Shown in pieces: positions 56,044-62,203 of a stretch of DNA of 64,000 nucleotides. Under the pieces are notes generated by a model. That model was not told the origin of the DNA, did not search any database, and was given only the letters and a program-made list of their open reading frames with translations. Position numbers and translations under genes: made by a program. Source of the DNA: an uncultured Clostridia bacterium (GTDB lineage: Bacteria > Bacillota > Clostridia > Christensenellales > Aristaeellaceae); the NCBI GenBank assembly GCA_946408995.1, contig CAMJUL010000003.1, positions 1-64,000 on the forward strand. Direction: 5' to 3'. Within the stretch, counting starts at the first letter, position 1. The number at the start of each line of letters is the position of its first letter.

Positions 56044-56067
56044 ACGCAAAAGCCTTGAAATCATTGG
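56021..56067 (+). repeat. left copy of the 47-bp attachment-site repeat
   Basis: It begins TTCAAATCTCTCCACCCAGA and ends ...GAAATCATTGG. It is identical to 62204-62250 and overlaps the tRNA-Pro 3' end plus the ascending arm of its terminator. Confidence 0.93.
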
Positions 56068-56084
56068 ATTTCGGGGCTTTTTTC
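56051..56084 (+). terminator. terminator of tRNA-Pro(GGG), element-side version
   Basis: AGCCTTGAAAT ... ATTTCGGGGCT followed by TTTTTT. The ascending arm lies in the att repeat and the descending arm comes from the element, pairing partly through G-T wobbles. The element therefore restores a terminator as well as the tRNA 3' end. Confidence 0.75.
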
Positions 56085-56100
56085 TATGTGTAAAAAAGGC

Positions 56101-56126
56101 TTCCACCTCATTTTTTACCTCATTTG
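56101..56126 (+). repeat. paired ACCTCA motifs, left end (candidate integrase arm sites)
   Basis: TTCCACCTCATTTTTTACCTCATTTG carries two ACCTCA hexamers 12 bp apart, about 35 bp inside the left att repeat. The same arrangement recurs inside the right end at 62056. Confidence 0.5.
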
Positions 56127-57329
56127 TGCCGCATAGCGTTGAATCGTCCCTTCCATGCGGTCAGCGGATGCGCGTTTTTCGTCCGAAAGGATATAGGCGT
56201 AGATGTTCATTGTGGTCGATAAGCAAGAATGTCCAAGCGCCGTTTGCACCGCTTTCGCGCTATCCCCGTTCTCAATGCACAGGGCCGTAAAAGCATGACG
56301 CAGTGAATGAAAATGCGCTTCCGGCACTCCGATTTCAGCAAAGATTTTTTTAATCTGCTTGCGGACGGAATTGTGGCAGAGATGCCCGCCGTACTCATTC
56401 GCAAAAATCAGGTCGTCAGGATTGCTCCATAGCTCCCCCGCTTTCATGCGCTGTTCTAATTGCCGTTTGCGCTCTTTTTCAAGCACCGCATTCATGGAAG
56501 CGGGAAGGCTCAGAATCCGTCTGGATTGTTTCGTCTTTAACGATTCAAGCCCATACGCTTTCTTGTTCCGATCGTATTGTAACTGTCTGTAAATTCGCAG
56601 CGTCATGCGCTCAGAATCCCAGCAGTCCCAGGAGAGACCCAGCAATTCCCCAATTCGCAGCCCCTCGAACAGCGCGAATTGAAAAAGGTTTTCCAGCGGA
56701 TGCCCAACACATGCAGACAGGAAAGCGCTAATCTCTTTGTTATCCATTACCCGGATTTCCGAGGATTGCTTGCCCGGAAGGATTTGTCTTTTACACTTGT
56801 CCATTGGGTTTACCGGGATCAAATTGTCTTGATATGCCCGTTTCAACAGCAGACCAAGCACAGAGGAAATGTCCCTCACCGTATGCGGGGAAAGGTCGCT
56901 CCGATTCAACGCCTTGTGAAAGTTGTCTATGTTTGCGGGAGTCAGTTTTTTTACTTTCACCTCTCCGAGCCGGGGCTTGATGTGAACACGGATAAACATT
57001 TCATACCTTGCGTATGAGTTTTGTTTCAGGCTTCCGTTGCTCACCCTTTCTGTTAACTCTTTAAGGTATTCGTCTGCCAACTCTCCAACGGTCGTTCCAC
57101 TCTTGCGAACGTCCGCAAAGGATTGACCATCACACCTTTTTTTAAGCGCTTCTGCCTTTGATTTGCACTCCGGCAGTGTCTTTCCGTAAACAGACTTGCG
57201 GACCGCGTTTCCCATGCCGTCACCAAGGGAGAGCATACATTTCCAAGTGCCGTCTGCCCGTTGTGAAAAAGACCCTTCGCCATTCAAGCGCCGTCCAGGC
57301 GTTTTTGTAGCATCTTTAGTTTTAGGCAT
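56115..57329 (-). CDS. tyrosine-type site-specific integrase
   Basis: This 404-residue phage/ICE-type integrase has an N-terminal arm-binding domain (GEGSFSQRADGTWKC, about 15-60), a SAM-like core-binding domain (TVGELADEYLKELTERVSNGSLKQNSYARYEMFIRVHIKPRLG) and the catalytic domain. The catalytic residues are visible: Arg in EGLRIGELLGLSW (about 225), HSLRHAF (about 343), LGHSCLSTT and the nucleophile Tyr in NIYAYIL (about 376). It is transcribed toward the adjacent left att site. It overlaps the upstream 160-residue gene by 8 nt and should integrate the element into tRNA-Pro. Confidence 0.95.
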   Translation of the reverse strand: MPKTKDATKTPGRRLNGEGSFSQRADGTWKCMLSLGDGMGNAVRKSVYGKTLPECKSKAEALKKRCDGQSFADVRKSGTTVGELADEYLKELTERVSNGSLKQNSYARYEMFIRVHIKPRLGEVKVKKLTPANIDNFHKALNRSDLSPHTVRDISSVLGLLLKRAYQDNLIPVNPMDKCKRQILPGKQSSEIRVMDNKEISAFLSACVGHPLENLFQFALFEGLRIGELLGLSWDCWDSERMTLRIYRQLQYDRNKKAYGLESLKTKQSRRILSLPASMNAVLEKERKRQLEQRMKAGELWSNPDDLIFANEYGGHLCHNSVRKQIKKIFAEIGVPEAHFHSLRHAFTALCIENGDSAKAVQTALGHSCLSTTMNIYAYILSDEKRASADRMEGTIQRYAAQMR

Positions 57330-57804
57330 TCGTTTTTCCTCTTTCCGTCAGATACTTTTGTTTCAGGTGTTCGCCCAGGCACATTGTGAAGAGAGCCACA
57401 GACGCAGCGGACATGTTTGCAACCTTCTCAGCCAAAGACGCAATTTCATCAATAGTTGCGTCCCCTTCCAGGCCGTAGAGGTCAACAGCTATGCGCTCAA
57501 TGTGGTTCTGAGCGGACCGCAAAACCGACGAATCAATTTCCTGTTTTTCCAAAGCCAAAGCGCAGTTTCCGAGAAGGTCTCTCAGACCGTACAACTCAGC
57601 CGTGACATCTTCCGTGTCGATTGCAGGATCACTTTTGATATCAGCAGCAATCCGCTTTAGGTACTTCTCTGCACCGTCCACCCCTTGCCAGTCTATTTTA
57701 TTCGATTCTGACATGAAACATGCCCAGTCGCTCAGACTCTCCGCAAGCACGGTCATCTCATCTGCAAGGTCTTTTTGACGTTTCGTCCTTTCCGCTTGTG
57801 TCAT
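57322..57804 (-). CDS. unknown protein coupled to the integrase
   Basis: This 160-residue, mostly helical, acidic protein has no recognised domain. Heptad-like stretches (LADEMTVLAESLSDWACF, LRDLLGNCALALEKQEID, LAEKVANMSAASVALFTMCLG) suggest a helical bundle. AAGGAGGG 8 nt upstream and an 8-nt overlap with the integrase start support it as the first gene of a two-gene unit. It could modulate the integrase or be an accessory of the element; nothing in the sequence decides this. Confidence 0.7.
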   Translation of the reverse strand: MTQAERTKRQKDLADEMTVLAESLSDWACFMSESNKIDWQGVDGAEKYLKRIAADIKSDPAIDTEDVTAELYGLRDLLGNCALALEKQEIDSSVLRSAQNHIERIAVDLYGLEGDATIDEIASLAEKVANMSAASVALFTMCLGEHLKQKYLTERGKTNA

Positions 57805-57865
57805 CGTGTAATCCCTCCTTACTCATCCTATCAGATTTCCGGGTCTATGTGGCGCTTGTAACATT

Positions 57866-57877
57866 TTCCGGGGGAAC
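57866..57877. repeat. TTCCGGGGGAAC near-palindrome, copy 1
   Basis: A 12-bp sequence, nearly palindromic (TTCC-GGGG-GGAA type), between the integrase-unit promoter and its first gene. An identical copy is at 59277. Candidate operator. Confidence 0.4.
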
Positions 57878-57930
57878 GTCCCCCCAGCAGCGCCCCGATA
57901 AAAACTCTCCATCCTCCTTTCTGAATCAAG

Positions 57931-57959
57931 AGACTATCCCAAAATCATATATTTGTCAA
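57931..57959 (-). promoter_or_regulatory. promoter of the integrase unit
   Basis: Minus strand: perfect TTGACA, 17-nt spacer, TAGTCT. It gives a leader of about 120 nt that contains the TTCCGGGGGAAC motif. Confidence 0.65.
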
Positions 57960-58143
57960 CAGTGGATCAGCGCCGCCCGCTTTTTGCAGATGGATGAATA
58001 AAGGGTTACAACCCATTGCATTTTTCTATTTTGGTAAATACTGGAATTGTTACGAAGTCCCCAGGTGTTCCATTCACAAAAAAGGACAGATATAATAAAA
58101 ACCACCGTGACAAACGGAATAAATGCGCGAAAGGATCGAGAAC

Positions 58144-58365
58144 ATGAGCGAACAAAACAACACCCTCCCCCGCATGTTGGATGCCCGCCAGGTCATGAAG
58201 GAGTACGGTTTCAGCCGTCCATTGACCTACAAGTTGTTGAACAACCCCGCAGCAGGAGCCGTCCGCATAGGCCCCCGCCGTATCTACATGCAACGGGATA
58301 TGCTGGAGGAGTGGATCCGGCAGCAGTCCGAAGCCCAGCGGAGCGGAAGGGGGATTGACCGTTGA
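58144..58365 (+). CDS. excisionase-like small DNA-binding protein
   Basis: This 73-residue protein has a helix-turn-helix of the excisionase/HTH_17 kind: MLDARQVMKEYGFSRPLTYKLLNNPAAGAVRIGPRRIYMQRDMLEEWIRQQ. The wing VRIGPRRIYM and the C-terminal recognition helix fit Xis or AlpA-like regulators. AAAGGA 8-9 nt upstream selects ATG 58144. Its stop overlaps the next start (TTGA). It may direct excision by the integrase or regulate the element. Confidence 0.72.
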   Translation: MSEQNNTLPRMLDARQVMKEYGFSRPLTYKLLNNPAAGAVRIGPRRIYMQRDMLEEWIRQQSEAQRSGRGIDR

Positions 58366-59138
58366 CCGAAACAGCCCAGGCCGAGGAAAAGATCCTTAAT
58401 GCGCTGGAGGTCCAGGGCATATCAGACAGCCCCGCAGTGAAAAAGCGTGTCCGTGAACTGTTGAGCCGCAGCACGTTTGAAACCGTGATGGGGTGGGTGT
58501 TCAGCAATCAGGCAGTATTCACCAGCACCACCAGCCCAGCGCCCGCCCCCACATGGTCACCTGCTCCGGCACGGACAGCAAACACCCCGAAGCCCTCCCC
58601 TGTCATCGTGGAAACCTCCACAGCAGATCAGACAACGGCCCGGACGGGGGGAGCGTATGAACCGCCAGATCCCAGCATTTCCAACTATATTGCGGCTTAT
58701 GCTTGCACATATAGCGAAAAAGAGCGTAATGGAATTAGGGCTAAACTCAAATATTCTCACTCTCTAGCACTCAAAACAGGCCGGGCTCTTTTCGGCAGTG
58801 CGGACAAAATGTCTTTTTCATGCCCCTTCTGTAAACAACCGGATGCAAGATGCACCATCAGCCCAGAAAGCCTAAGAACCTACTTTGTATGCTCTGCTTG
58901 CGGCTTTAAAGGGGATCTTGCAAATTACATCGGAAGGAGCGCAGGACGGACAGGGCGAACGGCCCAGGACTTTCTACCCGCCGAAGCAACAGCGGCCTTT
59001 CTGGATGATGATGCCTATCCCCCCGAATGGTATTCGGAATGGGAACAAACAAACCCCAAAGGGATGCCCAGCGAAAAGTTAGTCAGTTTGACTAATTTCT
59101 TGCGAGAAAAGTTGTGCGGTATTTTGCCAAGCAATTAA
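58362..59138 (+). CDS. CHC2-like zinc-finger protein (primase-fragment-like)
   Basis: This 258-residue protein has three parts: a helical N-terminus (about 1-50), a Pro/Thr/Ala-rich linker (about 55-100), and a zinc finger FSCPFCKQPDARCTISPESLRTYFVCSACGFKGDLANYIGR (about 147-187) that resembles the CHC2 finger of DnaG-type primases, with Cys in place of the usual His. There is no Toprim or helicase domain, so it is not a complete primase. It starts at TTG with GGAAGGGGG upstream. A role in element replication is plausible but inferred only from the finger. Confidence 0.55.
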   Translation: MTETAQAEEKILNALEVQGISDSPAVKKRVRELLSRSTFETVMGWVFSNQAVFTSTTSPAPAPTWSPAPARTANTPKPSPVIVETSTADQTTARTGGAYEPPDPSISNYIAAYACTYSEKERNGIRAKLKYSHSLALKTGRALFGSADKMSFSCPFCKQPDARCTISPESLRTYFVCSACGFKGDLANYIGRSAGRTGRTAQDFLPAEATAAFLDDDAYPPEWYSEWEQTNPKGMPSEKLVSLTNFLREKLCGILPSN

Positions 59139-59199
59139 AGGAGTTTTCCCATTTGTGCCGAATAGAATATTCTTTATATTCAACTTACTTGAAATATAT

Positions 59200-59300
59200 G
59201 TATATTAATACTAGGAACTAGGAACTAGGATATACTTAGAACTATAACATTGTTAGTTATTAATATACAATGTTTGTTCCGGGGGAACCCTAGTTCCTAG
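59200..59300. repeat. A/T-rich repeat cluster with CTAGGAA iterons
   Basis: Three tandem 7-bp units, CTAGGAA-CTAGGAA-CTAGGAT, at 59211-59231 and one inverted copy (TTCCTAG) at 59294. An 11-bp inverted repeat GTATATTAATA/TATTAATATAC (59200 and 59258) lies in strongly A/T-rich DNA. The arrangement resembles a small iteron origin or a multi-site operator. No Rep protein was recognised. Confidence 0.45.
59277..59288. repeat. TTCCGGGGGAAC near-palindrome, copy 2
   Basis: Identical to 57866-57877. It lies just upstream of the 78-residue gene, next to the iteron cluster. Confidence 0.4.
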
Positions 59301-59319
59301 TTTCCAAGGAGATGACCGC

Positions 59320-59556
59320 ATGACCGAAAAGGTATTCAGCACCCCCACCGGGAACGCCAGCGCCCAGGACAGACAGACGGCGCTTTTGCACCAGTACTCC
59401 CAGCTTTCCGAACGAGGACAGCTGAGCGTCCTTCTCATGGTCCGGGCCATAGCCCGTCAGGAAGAGCGGGAGCGGAAAAAGGCTCAGGATCAGGAGAAGC
59501 CGAAGCGGAAACGGAAAACGTCAGAACCGGAAAGGGAAATGACGTTTCTGGAGTAA
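59320..59556 (+). CDS. small basic-tailed protein of the element, unknown
   Basis: This 78-residue protein has a polar N-terminus, a predicted helix (RQTALLHQYSQLSERGQLSVLLMVRAIARQEERERKKAQ) and a Lys/Arg-rich tail (KPKRKRKTSEPERE), which suggests nucleic-acid binding. AAGGAG stands 7-8 nt before the ATG. It follows the iteron-like cluster directly. No family is recognised. Confidence 0.6.
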   Translation: MTEKVFSTPTGNASAQDRQTALLHQYSQLSERGQLSVLLMVRAIARQEERERKKAQDQEKPKRKRKTSEPEREMTFLE

Positions 59557-59635
59557 ATGGGACGGGGAGCCGTAAACGAGCGGTCCCCCGCTTTCTTTTT
59601 GCCCCTCAAAAGCAGAGCGCAAGACAGGAACCCCC

Positions 59636-59657
59636 GTTTTGTCAAATTTGACAAAAC
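59636..59657. repeat. 22-bp perfect palindrome
   Basis: GTTTTGTCAAATTTGACAAAAC is perfectly self-complementary, about 130 bp upstream of the serine recombinase promoter. A half-like sequence (TGTCAAAAT) recurs near 59759. Candidate dimeric-repressor operator or recombinase site. Confidence 0.45.
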
Positions 59658-59781
59658 GATATTGTCCCCGAGAGTGTTTCAATAGGGCATACTCCAATGA
59701 CATTCTGAAATGTTCTGGAAAAGTGTTTCACAGAGGTTCAAAAAAAATATTGCAATATGTCAAAATAATTACTATATCCTA

Positions 59782-59811
59782 TTGACACATTTCCTCTGTT
59801 TGGTGTAGAAT
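59782..59811 (+). promoter_or_regulatory. promoter of the serine recombinase gene
   Basis: Perfect TTGACA, 18-nt spacer, TAGAAT, about 30 nt before the start. Confidence 0.78.
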
Positions 59812-59841
59812 GATACCATCAAGCGAGAGGAGCGGAAGATC

Positions 59842-60435
59842 ATGGCGAACGTTGGATATATCCGGGTCAGCACCGAAGGCCAGAATACGGCAAGGCAGGA
59901 TTCCAAAGTCCGGGAGATGTGTGATAAAGTGTTTACGGAAAAGATTTCAGGGAAAAACACCAACCGCCCCGAGTTGCAGAAAATGTTGGAGTATGTTCGT
60001 GAGGGGGACACCGTGATAGTAGAAAGCTACAGCCGTTTCAGCCGGAACACCAAGGACCTGTTGGAGTTGGTATCCGAGTTGGAGGAAAAAGGCGTCGCTT
60101 TCATCTCACTCAAGGAGAATGTGGACACGACAACCCCACAGGGGAAACTGATCTTTACCGTGTTCGCGGGGCTTGCCCAGTTTGAGAGGGAGCAGACGTT
60201 GCAGAGGCAAGCAGAAGGAATTGCCGAAGCCAAACGGGAAGATGCCGCACTTAAAGCAGCAGGACAGCAAGCCAAGCACTATAAAGGCCGGAAGCCGATA
60301 GAGGTTGATTCAGGAGCGTTTGAGGCTGAATGCAGACGCTGGAGAGCAGGAGAGCAGACCGCCAAGGAGACAATGGAGCGTCTCAGTTTAAAACCAAATA
60401 CCTTTTACCGGAAGGTTAAAGAAGCGGGGATATAA
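59842..60435 (+). CDS. serine recombinase (resolvase/invertase family)
   Basis: This 197-residue recombinase has the catalytic domain VGYIRVSTEGQNTARQ (nucleophile Ser10), ESYSRFSRNTKDLLEL and FAGLAQFEREQTLQRQAEGI (about 100-120 with the long E helix). The C-terminal DNA-binding helix-turn-helix begins at about 150 (AGEQTAKETMERLSLKPNTFYRKVKEAGI). It is the size of resolvases and DNA invertases, not the large phage type. GAGGAG precedes the ATG. It sits in an element that already has a tyrosine integrase, so it may resolve dimers or recombine internal sites, or be a separate acquisition. Confidence 0.92.
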   Translation: MANVGYIRVSTEGQNTARQDSKVREMCDKVFTEKISGKNTNRPELQKMLEYVREGDTVIVESYSRFSRNTKDLLELVSELEEKGVAFISLKENVDTTTPQGKLIFTVFAGLAQFEREQTLQRQAEGIAEAKREDAALKAAGQQAKHYKGRKPIEVDSGAFEAECRRWRAGEQTAKETMERLSLKPNTFYRKVKEAGI

Positions 60436-60549
60436 ACTCCGCTTTTTTCATGCTCTCCCCGCTGGAGGGACCGCAGGACCGGGGAACGGGAGCGGGAGCC
60501 AGGACCAGCCGGAAAGAGACGGTGTAATGTATTACAAAGTACCTTGTTA

Positions 60550-60578
60550 TTGACAATACAAGCAGGTTATGGTATAAT
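60550..60578 (+). promoter_or_regulatory. near-perfect promoter with no close ORF
   Basis: Perfect TTGACA, 17-nt spacer, TGG-TATAAT. It is among the strongest promoters in the window. The nearest supported gene starts 500 nt downstream. Confidence 0.85.
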
Positions 60579-60584
60579 GTTAGT

Positions 60585-60726
60585 TGAGCAGAGGCGCTCA
60601 CTGTTTGCCAAGGGGCCGATAATTCATCCTCTCCTGTTTTCCCTTTCGCAGCGCCGGGGAGCCGCTTCTCCCAAGCGCGGGGGCCGCCCGTGCGGACCGG
60701 ATCATACCGGGGGCGGCTCCCTTTTC
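60585..60726 (+). ncRNA. candidate small structured RNA of the element
   Basis: Transcription from the consensus promoter would reach a long stem, GGGAGCCGC (60657) with GCGGCTCCC (60713), enclosing smaller hairpins (CCGG-ATCATA-CCGG) and followed by TTTTC. That predicts a stable transcript of about 140 nt. There is no ribosome-binding site and no conserved ORF. It could equally be a leader with an attenuator for the gene at 61083. Confidence 0.4.
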
Positions 60727-60984
60727 ATACCAGCCCCGTTTTTTATTCGCCGCAAAGAATTTTCCGGCTGTCTCCCCGGATGCAGTCCCCCAGGCGCATT
60801 TATTCCGTGTTGTGCACTCACAAGACGAAAGCGTCGCGAATTTCGCGTTTTTCCAGAGCACCCTATGAAACACACCACCCCGAAGGGAAGGCCGAATGTC
60901 GGCAGAATTTCCGCATGAACACAGGGCATTCCGAAAAACGCACAGAAACGCCCCTGTTTTCGTTTTTCCACAAAGCATGACCAT

Positions 60985-61044
60985 TTTATCGTCCGAGAAT
61001 GACGAAAGCCCTTCTACCCCCTTAAAAATGCCAAATTTAGACAT
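60985..61044 (+). repeat. imperfect direct repeat, copy 1
   Basis: Core TTTATCGTCCGAG-n-ATG, 15 variable bases, CCCCCTTAAAAATG, then AAAT and CAT. The matching copy lies at 61832-61889, with the same spacing between conserved blocks. Confidence 0.6.
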
Positions 61045-61082
61045 TTGAAAGTCAAAGTCAGTCAAAGAAAGGACAGTTCACT

Positions 61083-61331
61083 ATGCAAATGGACCTTACG
61101 CCCGCCGATTGGGCGATGTTGAAACGGATCATGTCAAACGGAATTTTCGTTTTGGACAGAACAAATAAAATCATCAGCAAGGACCGAACAGTCACCGCCG
61201 AGATTCCCAAGGAATTGTTTGACCAAGTGAAGAACATCCTCCAGCAGAGCGGATACCAACTGATAGACAGGGACTCTCACAAGCTGGAGGATATCACCGG
61301 GGGAGCAATTTCCAGGATGCTGGAGGTATAA
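61083..61331 (+). CDS. small unknown protein
   Basis: This 82-residue protein begins MQMDLTPADWAMLKRIMSNGIFVLDRTNKIISKDRTVTAEIPKELFDQVKNILQQSGYQ. It is mixed alpha/beta with no recognised motif. AAAGGA stands 9 nt before the ATG. It is followed after 4 nt by the excisionase-like gene, so the two form one unit. Both are flanked by the imperfect direct repeats. Confidence 0.6.
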   Translation: MQMDLTPADWAMLKRIMSNGIFVLDRTNKIISKDRTVTAEIPKELFDQVKNILQQSGYQLIDRDSHKLEDITGGAISRMLEV

Positions 61332-61335
61332 GCCC

Positions 61336-61623
61336 TTGAAAACGTACAAGTTGCCGTCCGGGCCCGTTACGCTCTATGATACAGCGGATGCCGCCCGTAT
61401 GCTCCAGGTCTCTACCCGGACCGTCTGGAATTTGGTCCACCGTGGCAGGATCAGAGCCGAGAAAGTGGGCGGCTCAAAATGGATGTTTACCGAGTCAGCG
61501 CTTGCGGAGTATCTCCAGGGGAAAGCAGCCAAGCGCCCCAAGCAGATGCACCGCTACCACCGGGACGAAGAAGCATCAGAGGATGGACCCTTTATCCGGG
61601 AGAATGAGGAGACGCTTTTTTGA
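61336..61623 (+). CDS. helix-turn-helix (excisionase-family) DNA-binding protein
   Basis: This 95-residue protein has a MerR-like winged helix of the excisionase type: VTLYDTADAARMLQVSTRTVWNLVHRGRIRAEKVGGSKWMFTESALAEYLQGK. A charged tail follows (RPKQMHRYHRDEEASEDG). It starts at TTG with GGAGG 11 nt upstream. The element thus has two candidate recombination-directionality factors. Being nearest the right att site, this one could be the Xis or a transcriptional regulator. Confidence 0.75.
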   Translation: MKTYKLPSGPVTLYDTADAARMLQVSTRTVWNLVHRGRIRAEKVGGSKWMFTESALAEYLQGKAAKRPKQMHRYHRDEEASEDGPFIRENEETLF

Positions 61624-61651
61624 TAGGCTCCCATCATACAAGCCGATTTTT

Positions 61652-61678
61652 GGCAAAACCTCATTTTGAGGTTTTGCC
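61652..61678. repeat. 27-bp hairpin with inverted ACCTCA motifs
   Basis: GGCAAAACCTCA-TTT-TGAGGTTTTGCC is a perfect 12-bp stem without a U-tract, so it is unlikely to be a simple terminator. It contains ACCTCA in both orientations, the hexamer found paired at both ends of the element. Confidence 0.55.
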
Positions 61679-61797
61679 ACTCCTTCCCATCCCCGCCCGT
61701 ATGGAGCCGATGCTAAATATATCACGTCCGTTTGATAAATGTACAACCTCAAGTAAATGCAAGATATAACTCAATTCGCCGTAAACGCCATTTATTT

Positions 61798-61815
61798 GCC
61801 GTTTGACGGCTTTTT
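61798..61815 (+). terminator. small terminator downstream of the excisionase-like gene
   Basis: GCCGT-TTG-ACGGC followed by TTTTT. Confidence 0.55.
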
Positions 61816-61831
61816 CCTTTTTAGTGTGCAG

Positions 61832-61889
61832 TTTATCGTCCGAGCATGGAAAAACGCAGGAAGCCCCCTTAAAATGGTAAATACAGCAT
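61832..61889 (+). repeat. imperfect direct repeat, copy 2
   Basis: TTTATCGTCCGAG-n-ATG, 15 variable bases, CCCCCTTAAAATG, then AAAT and CAT. It matches copy 1, 847 bp upstream. Confidence 0.6.
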
Positions 61890-62055
61890 AGTCCGAAAGA
61901 ACGAGGAGAAAAGACAAAATAGAAACGGTTAGAGATATTGAACTATGACGGGGACGGGAAGGAATTACCTACCGCCGTTTGTTCCAAACAAACTGAATCC
62001 TATGGAATTATTTGTCAGTGGAATTGGAAAAGAGTGGAAAGCATCCGCACATCAT

Positions 62056-62081
62056 TTCCACCTCAATTTATACCTCAGTTA
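62056..62081 (+). repeat. paired ACCTCA motifs, right end (candidate integrase arm sites)
   Basis: TTCCACCTCAATTTATACCTCAGTTA has two ACCTCA hexamers 12 bp apart, in the same orientation and spacing as 56101-56126 at the left end. Confidence 0.5.
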
Positions 62082-62203
62082 CATAAAAAACGCATTTGAC
62101 GTGTTCACAAATAGTTGACTAATGGAAATGGGAGTCCTTGATTTTCAAGGGCTCCCTGTAAACATATCAGACGAAAAACACACAGAAAATGGTCTGCCGC
62201 TCT

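Larger units (their letters stand above)
57805..58143. other. 339-nt divergent control region of the element
   Basis: No gene is supported here. It contains the leftward promoter of the integrase unit, the 12-bp near-palindrome TTCCGGGGGAAC (57866) within GGGGGAACGTCCCCC, and toward the right a TATAAT at 58091 with a weak -35 that could drive the excisionase-like gene. It separates leftward integration functions from the rightward genes. Confidence 0.6.
60436..61082. other. 647-nt region without a convincing gene
   Basis: ORFs on both strands here (124 and 155 codons) have no ribosome-binding site or family likeness and are not called. The region holds a consensus promoter at 60550, a structured segment with a terminator-like end (candidate RNA 60585-60726), and the first copy of the roughly 58-bp direct repeat (60985-61044). 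A long leader to the 61083 gene is an alternative reading. Confidence 0.5.
61624..62203. other. 580-nt right-end region of the element, no gene
   Basis: No ORF is supported. The region holds a 27-bp hairpin (61652), a small terminator (61798), the second direct repeat (61832), the inverted repeat GTTTGTT-CCA-AACAAAC (61977), paired ACCTCA motifs (62056) and a hairpin GGGAG-CCTTGA/TCAAGG-CTCCC (62130), then the right att copy. The density of structure suggests recombination or replication sites rather than coding DNA. Confidence 0.6.

Noticed and set aside
59081-59102. Palindrome TTAGTCA-GTT-TGACTAA as an operator
   Set aside because: It lies within the coding sequence of the CHC2-like protein and may be chance.
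60544-61065. ORFs of 124 (+) and 155 (-) codons in the element
   Set aside because: There is no ribosome-binding site or family likeness. The plus-strand one overlaps the promoter itself, and the sequence is better explained as structured non-coding DNA.
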